Source: a virus
Length of the DNA: 56,451 nt
IMG/VR virus record: IMGVR_UViG_3300026518_000669
Coordinates: 1-56,451 of that record
Strand: one strand, 5' to 3'
Positions 30,552 to 38,382 of this stretch are shown piece after piece. The stretch's first letter is position 1; each line of letters opens with the position of its first letter. The notes under the pieces were generated by a model that did no database searches, was not told the DNA's origin, and saw nothing but the letters and a program-made list of their open reading frames with translations. A program made the translations under genes and the position numbers.

Positions 30552-30977
30552 ATGGGAGCAATGTCGAACTATCTTGAACAGCGCATGATTAATGCCACGC
30601 TACGGGGTGATAACTTCACTGCCCCTGCTGTGTCTGATCTACACCTTGCGCTCTTCATCGCCGATCCTACCGACGACAACGTCACCACCAACGAGGTGGG
30701 CGAAACATGGTATTTGAGAAAGCAAACGGGCAATTGGTCTAGCCCCAGTGTTGATGTCGAAGGGCGCACGCGGACGGATAACGCCGCGAGCATTACGTTT
30801 GATGCTGTTCAGAATGCGAACCCGGCGCACACCATCACCATCACCCATATCGGTATTTATGATTCCGATGTGGCGGGCAACCTGCTGTATCACGAAGCGC
30901 TAACGACGCCGAAAACCCTCGAAGTGGGTGACGTTATTTCGTTCGCCTCAGGCGCGCTTATCCTGCGTCTCGATTAA
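30552..30977 (+). CDS. Phage tail-region protein
   Basis: The 141-residue protein shows the pattern of a common tail-associated family: SNYLEQRMINATLRGDNF near the start, LHLALFIADPTD, then a conserved HIGIYDSDVAGNLLYHEAL stretch and a beta-rich end. It probably forms part of the short tail or fibre base. The ATG at 30552 is preferred by spacing to AGAGG; an ATG nine bases later is possible. Confidence 0.75.
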   Translation: MGAMSNYLEQRMINATLRGDNFTAPAVSDLHLALFIADPTDDNVTTNEVGETWYLRKQTGNWSSPSVDVEGRTRTDNAASITFDAVQNANPAHTITITHIGIYDSDVAGNLLYHEALTTPKTLEVGDVISFASGALILRLD

Positions 30978-30988
30978 GGGGATAGGCA

Positions 30989-32185
30989 ATGTTTAACGGC
31001 TCCCGTTTCAATGGGGCAGCATACAATGCTGGCTCTGGGGGTGTTCGCGTCCTGCTGGCATCGGCTGTGCTGGCGGTTTCATCTACCGGAAATGCGGAGC
31101 CGTTGCGCACCCAGTATGGCGCAACGGATGCGCCTGTTCAGGCTGGCATCCATGAGCCACGAGCGGTAGCTGAGCGCGCAGCCTCAACACTGATCTACCC
31201 AGCGGCCATCTTTGATGTTTCGCGGCCATGGGACTTGGCCACCGCCGAGATGTGGGCGACGGGCAGCTTAGAACCTGAGCACCTAGTTATTCGGGCTGGC
31301 GTCGCGGGCATTGAAGCAAAGGCTGTCTTGGGTGCTGACGCCATTCGCTACGCCTTCTTCTCTGACATGCAGGCGTCGGCGCAGATTGGTCCGGTTCAGG
31401 CTTGGGGCATTCGCCCTGGCGTCGCTGAGATTCAGGTAAACGCTACCGGCGAGATATTTGCAACGCGAGAGCGGCCCGGGGCAAGCGGCCTGCTGGCAAC
31501 AGCAACAGCGTCGTTTGATGGAGATATATTCGCTGGCGGCATTACTGATTTTGTGCCGTACAGCGCCTTCTTTGCAGAGCCCCACCTAAACGGCATCCAG
31601 CCCGGGTGGTCTGCCCTAGATGTTGTTACCCGTCTAACTGTCGGCGGCGACCGCATGGCGGGCGGAAATACGGACGGCTTAGTGGCGTCTTGGTTTGATG
31701 CGTCGGCTTTGCCAGGGCGCGGCGCGCAGGTAAACGAAGGCATCGTTACCGCTGAGCTAACGGCTGTTTGGTGGGCGTTCAACTATGAAAAGTGCACGTT
31801 CACGACTCAGTCAGCCCTGACGGCAAACCCTACGCGAACGTCAGCAGGCGTCTCTACGCTCGATGCGAAAGCATTTGTAACAGCCCCCTGGTCGCTGATT
31901 GTTGAGCCCCGCAAAACCCTCGTTGTTAGTGGCGCATCACTAACGGCCACGCCTTGGCGCATACGACCTGTAGCAGCTGATGCCAGCGTGGAAGGCACTG
32001 CCTACGCCTACGCCAACCGCATCTACTACTTGAGCGTTACCTTCGATGGGGTGGGGTCGGTTATGCGCAATCGCTTGAGCGTCAATCTAACGAATCAAGC
32101 GCCCCCTGCTCGCCAGATGGTCGCGCCTTTCGAGTCGCGCGCCATGGTGGTGCCTGCGGAAAATCGGACAATGGTGGTTTTTTAA
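30989..32185 (+). CDS. Virion structural protein, unknown function
   Basis: The 398-residue protein begins MFNGSRFNGAAYNAGSG and is beta-rich with repeated Ala/Thr/Val segments of similar type (for example IRAGVAGIEAKAVLGADAIR and IRPGVAEIQVNATGEIFATR), as if built of repeated beta modules. It lies within the tail genes just before the fibre adaptor. It may be a tail or fibre shaft component; no family is recognised. Confidence 0.7.
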   Translation: MFNGSRFNGAAYNAGSGGVRVLLASAVLAVSSTGNAEPLRTQYGATDAPVQAGIHEPRAVAERAASTLIYPAAIFDVSRPWDLATAEMWATGSLEPEHLVIRAGVAGIEAKAVLGADAIRYAFFSDMQASAQIGPVQAWGIRPGVAEIQVNATGEIFATRERPGASGLLATATASFDGDIFAGGITDFVPYSAFFAEPHLNGIQPGWSALDVVTRLTVGGDRMAGGNTDGLVASWFDASALPGRGAQVNEGIVTAELTAVWWAFNYEKCTFTTQSALTANPTRTSAGVSTLDAKAFVTAPWSLIVEPRKTLVVSGASLTATPWRIRPVAADASVEGTAYAYANRIYYLSVTFDGVGSVMRNRLSVNLTNQAPPARQMVAPFESRAMVVPAENRTMVVF

Positions 32186-32481
32186 TGGCTATTTTAGGCA
32201 CGTTCACGATGCAGCCCGCTGACGAGTGGGATTACGACATTGATTACAGCGAGTGGATGCCCGAATCCGACGGCCTTTCGGAAAATGTCGCGCCGGAAGT
32301 GACGGCATCGCCGGAGGGCTTGATGGTCGAGTCAGTGACGCGTGACTACGACAACAAGCGCGTGAAAGTTTGGCTGTCTGGCGGTGCGGATGGCGAGCGC
32401 TATAAGATAGAGATAACGACGCGGACGCGAGAAGGCCGTGTCCGCCAAGATGAATTTTTTGTCATCGTGAGAGAATTTTAA
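32185..32481 (+). CDS. Fiber-tail adaptor-like protein
   Basis: The 98-residue protein has the pattern of the small phage fibre-tail adaptor family: an N-terminal WDYDIDYSEWM segment, then one immunoglobulin-like beta domain (VESVTRDYDNKRVKVWLSGG; YKIEITTRTREGR) and FFVIVREF at the end. It would join the diversified fibre protein, encoded next, to the tail. Its ATG overlaps the preceding stop by one base. Confidence 0.78.
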   Translation: MAILGTFTMQPADEWDYDIDYSEWMPESDGLSENVAPEVTASPEGLMVESVTRDYDNKRVKVWLSGGADGERYKIEITTRTREGRVRQDEFFVIVREF

Positions 32482-32482
32482 C

Positions 32483-34366
32483 ATGCCGGAAATTTACGCG
32501 AACAACGCTCGCGGCAAGCTAGCTTCTCCTGTCACGGCAGGGGATCAAAGCCTGCCCCTTGAGGCGGGCCATTCTTTCCCAGATCCGGGCGGTGATTGGT
32601 ACCGCGCGACGCTTTATCGCTGGGAGTTTGCGAGTGACGGCATCCGTGAATTTGACCACGAGATCGTTAAGGTGACCGCGCTCTCATCCAATACAATGAC
32701 AGTTGAGCGCAGCCAAGAGGGTACGGTGGCATTCGCCTATGACCCTGGCACGCCTGTTGAGCTGCGCATGACAGCGGGCAGCCTGGCCGAGAAGCCTGCA
32801 GATACGCTTGCGGTGATGCAGTCGCTCACTTCACCGCCTGAAATTCGCGATATCGATACTTGGTCGATTGATGCCACGGCCATTAGTCGCCAGAGCGGTG
32901 GCAGTATCGCGTCGTTTGAGGTGACGTGGTGGGACGGCAGTACCGAAGCAGTGGCGGCAGCTGGCGGCGCGGCCACGCTCTCCAGAGCGGTGGATCAGCC
33001 AGTAGGAGGTGTCGTTTCAGCAACCGTGCGAGCGCTTGACGACATCGGCAATGCCAGCGCACCCGAGACCGTTACGGCTGATGTAGTTGCCAACCGCGTG
33101 CCGGAAGGCCCTGTTGTGATAAGCGCGCCCACCCAGACCGGCAAGAACAGCACGTTCCAAGTTTCTTTTAGTGGCGCGACCGACCCGGACGGCGATTCGA
33201 TCAGCTACACGATCACTGACACAGGCGCGTTCACCTTTGCCAAGACGTCGGGCATTGCTGGCGGAGAGATTGTAGAAGTCACGGCGCCCGATGTTACTGA
33301 CGATATCGCTATCACGTTTAGCGTGAAGGCAGTGGACAGCCTTGGCGCCTCGACAGCCACCTATAGCGAAACAGTGACCGTGCTGGCTGCCCAGGTTATT
33401 GGCGTCGCGCTGCGCGCCACGGGCGGCCCTGGCGGTACGTGGGATCATATCGACGATACCGGCGCAACCATTGCCACTCCTAGCGCCTCCTGGTTTAACG
33501 CTCATCCTATTTTTGGCGGCATGCAAGATGTCACGGTGGATGGTCAGGCTATGGTCGAAGTGCCGAAATTCTACGTAAAGCGCGGCACCGCAGGCGGCGA
33601 CCCCGCGTGGTGGATTAGCGACCAACCGCTGGCGGGGTATGAGGTGCATCCTGCGTTTCTGCTAGATGGCGTCGAGGTGCCCGCGTTTCAGTACGGCAAA
33701 TATCAGGCATCGCTCAGCGGCGGCAAGCTGCAGTCTGTGCCGGGCGTTACGCCAACGGCATCGCGCAGCTTGACGCAGTTCCTGGCAGATGCCGAGGCCC
33801 GTAACGTGGGCGGCGTCGCTGGCTTTAGGCTGCACCACTACGACATGTGGCTGGCCATTCAGTGGTTATACCTGGTCGAAAACGCGACGATGGATAGCCA
33901 AACGAAAACGGGCGAGGGCCGCGTTAATCAGTCCAGCGCCGCCGCTGTCGATGCCGCTGACGTAGCCCAAGCGACGTATCGCGGCATCGTTGGGCTATGG
34001 GGTAACGTCTATCAGTGGATGGACGGAGCCCGTACGCTCAATAGTGTCATTGAGCGGCGTGACTATAACGGCGCGTGGCAAAGTACGGGCGAGAGCGTTC
34101 CTAACGCTGGTGCCGCCACTTACCCCATCACGTTCCGCAATTCAGCCCCGCTAGAATTTATCCCCGACACCTATTCAACCAGTAACGACAGCACCGCCAC
34201 GCTGCCGGACTACGTGCGGTGGCGTGATGCTGGGGAGTATTACCCCTACGTCGGCGGCTACTGGAGCGTTGGCGCGATTGCCGGGCTTTGGTACGTGTAC
34301 TGCGGCAATTCGGCGTCGAGCTCGAGCAGCTTCATCGGGGCGCGTCTCGCGAGGGTCGTGTCATGA
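32483..34366 (+). CDS. DGR-diversified tail/receptor-binding protein
   Basis: The 627-residue protein has an N-terminal tail-attachment beta domain (~1-105), a cadherin/fibronectin-like module (~205-300, GATDPDGDSISYTITD) and a C-terminal formylglycine-enzyme/C-type-lectin fold (~380-627, GIVGLWGNVYQWMDGA). The last 40 residues are encoded by the variable repeat. Residues matching template Asn codons are Y593, V596, I599, Y606, G608, N609, S613, S615 and F617, on the face that binds ligand in this class. It would be the receptor-binding tip, diversified by the adjacent reverse transcriptase. The stop overlaps the avd start (ATGA). Confidence 0.93.
   Translation: MPEIYANNARGKLASPVTAGDQSLPLEAGHSFPDPGGDWYRATLYRWEFASDGIREFDHEIVKVTALSSNTMTVERSQEGTVAFAYDPGTPVELRMTAGSLAEKPADTLAVMQSLTSPPEIRDIDTWSIDATAISRQSGGSIASFEVTWWDGSTEAVAAAGGAATLSRAVDQPVGGVVSATVRALDDIGNASAPETVTADVVANRVPEGPVVISAPTQTGKNSTFQVSFSGATDPDGDSISYTITDTGAFTFAKTSGIAGGEIVEVTAPDVTDDIAITFSVKAVDSLGASTATYSETVTVLAAQVIGVALRATGGPGGTWDHIDDTGATIATPSASWFNAHPIFGGMQDVTVDGQAMVEVPKFYVKRGTAGGDPAWWISDQPLAGYEVHPAFLLDGVEVPAFQYGKYQASLSGGKLQSVPGVTPTASRSLTQFLADAEARNVGGVAGFRLHHYDMWLAIQWLYLVENATMDSQTKTGEGRVNQSSAAAVDAADVAQATYRGIVGLWGNVYQWMDGARTLNSVIERRDYNGAWQSTGESVPNAGAATYPITFRNSAPLEFIPDTYSTSNDSTATLPDYVRWRDAGEYYPYVGGYWSVGAIAGLWYVYCGNSASSSSSFIGARLARVVS
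34243..34353 (+). repeat. DGR variable repeat (VR)
   Basis: This 111-base segment at the end of the tail-protein gene aligns without gaps to 34809-34919. It differs at 11 sites, each an adenine in the template (six now T, five now G). The GC-rich last 20 bases are identical and would be the initiation-of-mutagenic-homing region. Confidence 0.95.
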
Positions 34367-34776
34367 GTCAGGCAAATCAGCGTCAAGCTCAGGGGCGCGG
34401 TAGCGCCCCGTACCAACACCTTCGACCCTTTGAGGGCATGCTCACTAAGGTGGAAGAGCTGGAAGATTACAGTCGTCGAGCCCTGGTGAATTTTCCGAAA
34501 AGTGAGCGACACTTGCTCAGCGCGGAGGTGCGGCTGTGTATTGAGCGCATCGAGCGAATCACGCTTACTGCATGGAAGCGCTATCAGAAGAAAACCACCC
34601 TCACCGACTTGGATATTGAGATAGAGATACTACGCCGCAAGGTGCGCAAGGCCGAGCGGTACGGCTATATCTCAGGTCGCCAATATAGAGATTGGGCAGA
34701 ACACATAAGCGCTCTGGGGTCTATTCTTGGCGGCTGGCTGCGCCACGAACGGGCCAAGCAGGGCTATAGCAAGTAG
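34363..34776 (+). CDS. avd: DGR accessory variability determinant (Avd)
   Basis: The 137-residue basic protein is nearly all helical (MLTKVEELEDYSRRALVNFP, LCIERIERITLTAWKRYQKK, IEILRRKVRKAERYGYIS, ISALGSILGGWLRHERAKQG). This is the four-helix-bundle pattern of Avd, which forms a pentamer that binds the reverse transcriptase and template RNA. Its position between the variable repeat and template repeat, and its size, match Bordetella phage Avd. The ATG at 34363 overlaps the fibre stop; a frame opening at 34288 runs through the variable repeat and is rejected. Confidence 0.92.
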   Translation: MSQANQRQAQGRGSAPYQHLRPFEGMLTKVEELEDYSRRALVNFPKSERHLLSAEVRLCIERIERITLTAWKRYQKKTTLTDLDIEIEILRRKVRKAERYGYISGRQYRDWAEHISALGSILGGWLRHERAKQGYSK

Positions 34777-34808
34777 AGCAAGAAAGGGAAGTCGCTTATT
34801 TCGATGTG

Positions 34809-34919
34809 CCCCTACGTCGGCGGCAACTGGAGCAATGGCGCGAATGCCGGGCTTTGGTACGTGAACTGCAACAATTCGGCGTCGAACTCGAACAGCAACA
34901 TCGGGGCGCGTCTCGCGAG
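34809..34919 (+). repeat. DGR template repeat (TR)
   Basis: This 111-base noncoding segment lies between avd and the reverse transcriptase. In the register of the tail gene it holds nine Asn codons (AAC/AAT), the codons that give widest change under adenine mutagenesis. Eight of the nine differ in the variable repeat. It has 24 adenines; 11 are changed. Confidence 0.95.
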
Positions 34920-34943
34920 CGACCGCTTTACCGGCCAGAAACC

Positions 34944-35043
34944 GCCCGCCTACGGGTTGGCGGGCAGTGCCACATCCCTCGGGGCGGCTTTCCTCGCTTC
35001 ACGGCGAAACATCAATAGAGCGCGGCGGCCTACGGGTGGCCGC
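34944..35043 (+). other. DGR spacer RNA with two hairpins sharing a loop
   Basis: Between template repeat and reverse transcriptase lie GCCCGCC-TACGGGTT-GGCGGGC (34944-34965) and GCGGCC-TACGGGT-GGCCGC (35025-35043). Both carry the loop TACGGGT although their stems differ. In known retroelements the spacer RNA binds the reverse transcriptase and primes cDNA synthesis. Confidence 0.65.
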
Positions 35044-35078
35044 GTTTCATTTTGCACAAACTGCATAAGGACAATGCG

Positions 35079-36125
35079 GTGTCGCTTTATCAAGACATTA
35101 TTGATTTCGATAACCTCATGCGCGGCTATCATGCCGCCAGAAAGCGCAAGCGCTACCGGCCAGAGGTGGTGAAATACACCGCCAACCTGGAAGAAAACCT
35201 CCTAAACCTTCACAACCACTTGGTTCACGAAACATGGCAACCGGGCCGCGCCAGAGAGTTTGTGGTGCTGGAGCCTAAAATGCGGATGATTCAAGCCCCA
35301 CCGTTTAAAGATCGGGTGCTGCATCACGCCGTGGTGGACTTGGTAGAACCACTATTTGAGCGCAGGTTTATCTATCACAGCTACGCCTGTCGCAAGGGAA
35401 AGGGCACCCAAGCAGGGGTGCTTGCTCTGCAACGCATGCTCAGAAAAGCTAAGCGGCGCTGGGATAGTGTGTACGTCGTACAGGCAGACGTAAGCAAGTT
35501 TTTCGACTCGCTGCCCCATGATGCCGTACTAGACAGTATTTCTCAGACGATTGACTGCCCAGATACACTGCAACTGTGGCGCGCCATGATACGCGGCTAT
35601 GGCCATGATGACGGCATCGGACAACCGGTGGGCGCGCTTAGCAGTCAGCTAAACGCTAACGCCACCCTAGATGGTGTCGACCATGAAATGACCGACGACC
35701 ACGGCGCAGGGCAATACGTGCGCTATATGGATGACATAGTGATCGTTTGCCCAAGCAAAGCCGAAGCCTGGCAGCGGCTACACCAGCTGCAAGCGGCGCT
35801 AGAGCGGCGCGGTCTATCACTCAACCCTAAAACCCAAGTACGCCCTGCCAGCGCGGGCGTGGATTGGTGCGGCTACCGCATATGGGCCACCCACATACTG
35901 CCCCGCAAGCGCAACATTCAGCGCTTTAAGCGCCGCCTGAAAATCCTACAGCGCCGTTATGCCCGAGGTGACGCCAGCCTGGACGAAGTGCAGCAACATC
36001 TACACGCCTTCCTGGCTTACGCCAAGCACTGCGATAGCTGGAATACCGTTAACCACCTAGTGGACCAACTCACCCTGAAGCGAGATTTTGCCGATGTCGA
36101 ATTTGCAGATTGTCACTACGCCTGA
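35079..36125 (+). CDS. brt: DGR reverse transcriptase
   Basis: The 348-residue enzyme has the retroelement palm: catalytic Asp137 in QADVSKFFDS, the DGR-specific VGALSSQ block (184-190) in place of the usual motif 4, YMDD at 216-219, and a C-terminal thumb (RFKRRLKILQRRYARG). It would copy the template RNA with errors at adenines; the cDNA replaces the variable repeat. I choose the GTG at 35079, which has TAAGGA seven bases upstream. An in-frame TTG at 35052 has no ribosome site and follows a hairpin directly. Confidence 0.95.
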   Translation: MSLYQDIIDFDNLMRGYHAARKRKRYRPEVVKYTANLEENLLNLHNHLVHETWQPGRAREFVVLEPKMRMIQAPPFKDRVLHHAVVDLVEPLFERRFIYHSYACRKGKGTQAGVLALQRMLRKAKRRWDSVYVVQADVSKFFDSLPHDAVLDSISQTIDCPDTLQLWRAMIRGYGHDDGIGQPVGALSSQLNANATLDGVDHEMTDDHGAGQYVRYMDDIVIVCPSKAEAWQRLHQLQAALERRGLSLNPKTQVRPASAGVDWCGYRIWATHILPRKRNIQRFKRRLKILQRRYARGDASLDEVQQHLHAFLAYAKHCDSWNTVNHLVDQLTLKRDFADVEFADCHYA

Positions 36126-36708
36126 CGGGCGCGCCCTTGAGCACGATGGGCAGCAAATCCCGCTGCCTGCGTTAGCCGTTGATGCCATTGTTCACGCTTA
36201 CGCTACCCCCGCTGGACTGTGGGCGGGCGTGCAGAAGCCCGGCGAGCCGCGCCCGGTCTATCCTGGCGGCGGTGGGCAAAAGCTGGGGAGCGTTGAGCTA
36301 GAGGCCGATGCGGTCGCACTGCTTGAGGCGGAGCGTAATCGTAAGCAGGCCGACTTAAACGCTGCGCGTGATGACGCCTTTGCGGCAGGGATGCTCTACC
36401 AGTTTGATAACGGCGACGATGTCGTTCAGACGCGCCCGCAAGATCAGATCAACCTTATAGGGTTGTCAGCGAAGGCACAGCGACAAATAGCGGCAGGTGA
36501 CAACACGCCAATGCCGTTTCGTGGCTTATCCAACGAAACGCGACTGTTAGAGCCTCGCGAGATGGACGCCATGGCTATGACCGCGCTTGCTCACATCGAA
36601 GGCATATACGCGCGAAGCTGGGCGAGAAAAGACGCTGTAGATGCAGCGACAACCCAGGCGGAGATCGACGCTATTAGCTGGGAGGTAGGCAGTGAAGATC
36701 CAGCATAG
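36094..36708 (+). CDS. Tail-fibre-associated protein, DUF4376-like
   Basis: The 204-residue protein has a small N-terminal beta domain (MSNLQIVTTPDGRALEHDGQ) and a DUF4376-like helical domain (~75-200: ERNRKQADLNAARDDAFAAG, YQFDNGDDVVQTRPQDQ, IDAISWEV). Such domains occur in fibre-assembly and tail proteins. The ATG at 36094 overlaps the end of the reverse-transcriptase gene. It may assist folding of, or attach to, the diversified fibre. Confidence 0.8.
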   Translation: MSNLQIVTTPDGRALEHDGQQIPLPALAVDAIVHAYATPAGLWAGVQKPGEPRPVYPGGGGQKLGSVELEADAVALLEAERNRKQADLNAARDDAFAAGMLYQFDNGDDVVQTRPQDQINLIGLSAKAQRQIAAGDNTPMPFRGLSNETRLLEPREMDAMAMTALAHIEGIYARSWARKDAVDAATTQAEIDAISWEVGSEDPA

Positions 36709-38359
36709 CGCCTTTCGTGGCGAGCTACCGATTCTTGATCCTCGCCTGCTGCCTGAGAATAACGCGCAGGTAGCGCGCAATGTTTACCTGAAGCGCGGCA
36801 CGCTGCGGCCTGAGAAAGCCCCTTCCACGGTGGTATCACTGCCAGGCGTTACCAGCCCCGCCAACTTGTACCACTATGACGTGGGTAGCGATGGCGATGG
36901 ATTCTGGTTTTCCTGGGGGCAGTCTTATGATGTTGACGTGGTTCGCTCGCCGATTGCCAGCGATGCTTATGCCCGGGTGTACTGGACAGGGCAGGGTCCG
37001 CCTAAAATGTCATCGCTCGATATGGCAACCGGCGGGAGTGGGCCATACCCCTCTAGCTGGTATCAGTTGGGCGTACCAGCACCCAGTGAAGCGCCCAGCG
37101 TTGCCACGCCATCTGATCGTGTCCCTCCCGAGCCTATCCGCAACGAACAAGGCGATGTGATTGAAGAGATCACGTTCCCGCCAAGAACCTCGCTGGAAAC
37201 CGTTTATGTAGTGACCTGCGTTACGCGCTTTGGTGAGGAAGGCCCGCCAAGCAATCCGTCTGGCTTTATTTCGCGCTGGGACAGTGGCGAAGATATTCCA
37301 GCAGGCGGCTCGGTTGAGGTAAGCCTGCCCAGCATTCCGAGCGGCAACTTTGATATTGTCGCCAAAAGGATTTACCGCGCAGAGAGCGGCGGGCAGTACC
37401 AAATGGTGGCCGAGGTAGACGCGTCGGCAGCGAGTTACACCGATGGCGTTAATTCAGCAGCGCTGGGCGTTACACTGCAAAGCCTGGAATGGGACATGCC
37501 GCCTGCACAGTTAACCGGCTTAACGCAGCTTCCTAACGGCATATTGGCAGGGTTCTTTGATAGCACCCTAGCGTTTAGCGAAGCCTATCGACCCCACGCC
37601 TGGCCAGTGGGTTACCAGCTGGCGTTCGATGATCCTATTGTCGGTATCGCATCGATCAGCGTCGGCTTGGTCGTTGTGACTACCGGGCAGCCCTGGCTGG
37701 TGACTGGCTCGAGCCCAGCCGCTATGTCGCAAATGCAGCTTGACGTTAACCAATCCTGCGTTGCCAAGCGCTCCCTGGTAGACATGGGCGGCTTTGCGCT
37801 CTACGCCTCTCCGGATGGTATTGTGGCGGCTGGTGGTGACGGCGCCCGAGTGGTAACGCGAGAGCTATTTACTCGCGAGCAGTGGCAAGCACTAAACCCT
37901 AGCACCATTCACGCGTACCGCCACGATGGCCGCTATCTAGCGTTTTACAGCGGTGGCTGCTTTGCGCTCACGCTGGGCCAGGGCGTGGAGTTTTACGACC
38001 TGAGCGCAAGCGGTGGTTACTACGATGTCACGCGCGACATACTGTATCTTATCCAAGGCGGCAGCGTTTCAGCCTGGGGTGAGGGTGAGGCCATGACGTA
38101 TACATGGCGGTCACGACTACACGAAATACCGCCAGGCGCTGCAGGGTTTAGCTGTGCCAAGGTGATTGCTAGCCAGTATCCGGTAACGCTTCGCGTGATT
38201 GCCGATGGAGAGATGGTTCTTGAGCATGAGGTGATCGACGCACATCTCTTCCGATTGCCCGCAGGCTACACGCTGTCGCGAAACTGGGAAATTGAAGTGT
38301 CCGGCAGCCACGAAGTGCACTCCGTGCAAGTCTCAACGTCGCCGGGAGAGCTCATTTAA
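36692..38359 (+). CDS. Large virion protein, unknown function
   Basis: The 555-residue protein begins MKIQHSAFRGELPILDPRLL and is beta-rich, with repeated propeller-like segments (FALYASPDGIVAAGGDGARV, HAYRHDGRYLAFYSGGCF, DVTRDILYLIQGGSVS). A C-terminal beta domain (SCAKVIASQYPVTLRVIADG) follows. Proteins of this start and length occur in tail regions of podoviruses and are taken as tail or stopper components. The GTG start at 36692 has GGGAGG six bases upstream. Confidence 0.74.
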   Translation: MKIQHSAFRGELPILDPRLLPENNAQVARNVYLKRGTLRPEKAPSTVVSLPGVTSPANLYHYDVGSDGDGFWFSWGQSYDVDVVRSPIASDAYARVYWTGQGPPKMSSLDMATGGSGPYPSSWYQLGVPAPSEAPSVATPSDRVPPEPIRNEQGDVIEEITFPPRTSLETVYVVTCVTRFGEEGPPSNPSGFISRWDSGEDIPAGGSVEVSLPSIPSGNFDIVAKRIYRAESGGQYQMVAEVDASAASYTDGVNSAALGVTLQSLEWDMPPAQLTGLTQLPNGILAGFFDSTLAFSEAYRPHAWPVGYQLAFDDPIVGIASISVGLVVVTTGQPWLVTGSSPAAMSQMQLDVNQSCVAKRSLVDMGGFALYASPDGIVAAGGDGARVVTRELFTREQWQALNPSTIHAYRHDGRYLAFYSGGCFALTLGQGVEFYDLSASGGYYDVTRDILYLIQGGSVSAWGEGEAMTYTWRSRLHEIPPGAAGFSCAKVIASQYPVTLRVIADGEMVLEHEVIDAHLFRLPAGYTLSRNWEIEVSGSHEVHSVQVSTSPGELI

Positions 38360-38367
38360 TAACGCCT

Positions 38368-38379
38368 AGCCGTGAGGCT
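38368..38379 (+). other. GTGA-loop hairpin
   Basis: AGCC-GTGA-GGCT ends three bases before the ATG at 38383. Its GAGG is the only evident ribosome site. Confidence 0.62.
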
Positions 38380-38382
38380 CGC

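Noticed and set aside
35052-35078. TTG start for the reverse transcriptase
   Set aside because: It has no ribosome site and lies right after a hairpin, while the GTG at 35079 follows TAAGGA at good spacing.
34804-35172. Open frame starting MCPYVGGNWSNG across the template repeat
   Set aside because: It is the template repeat read in the tail-protein register, has no ribosome site and runs into the reverse-transcriptase gene. The repeat is a noncoding template.
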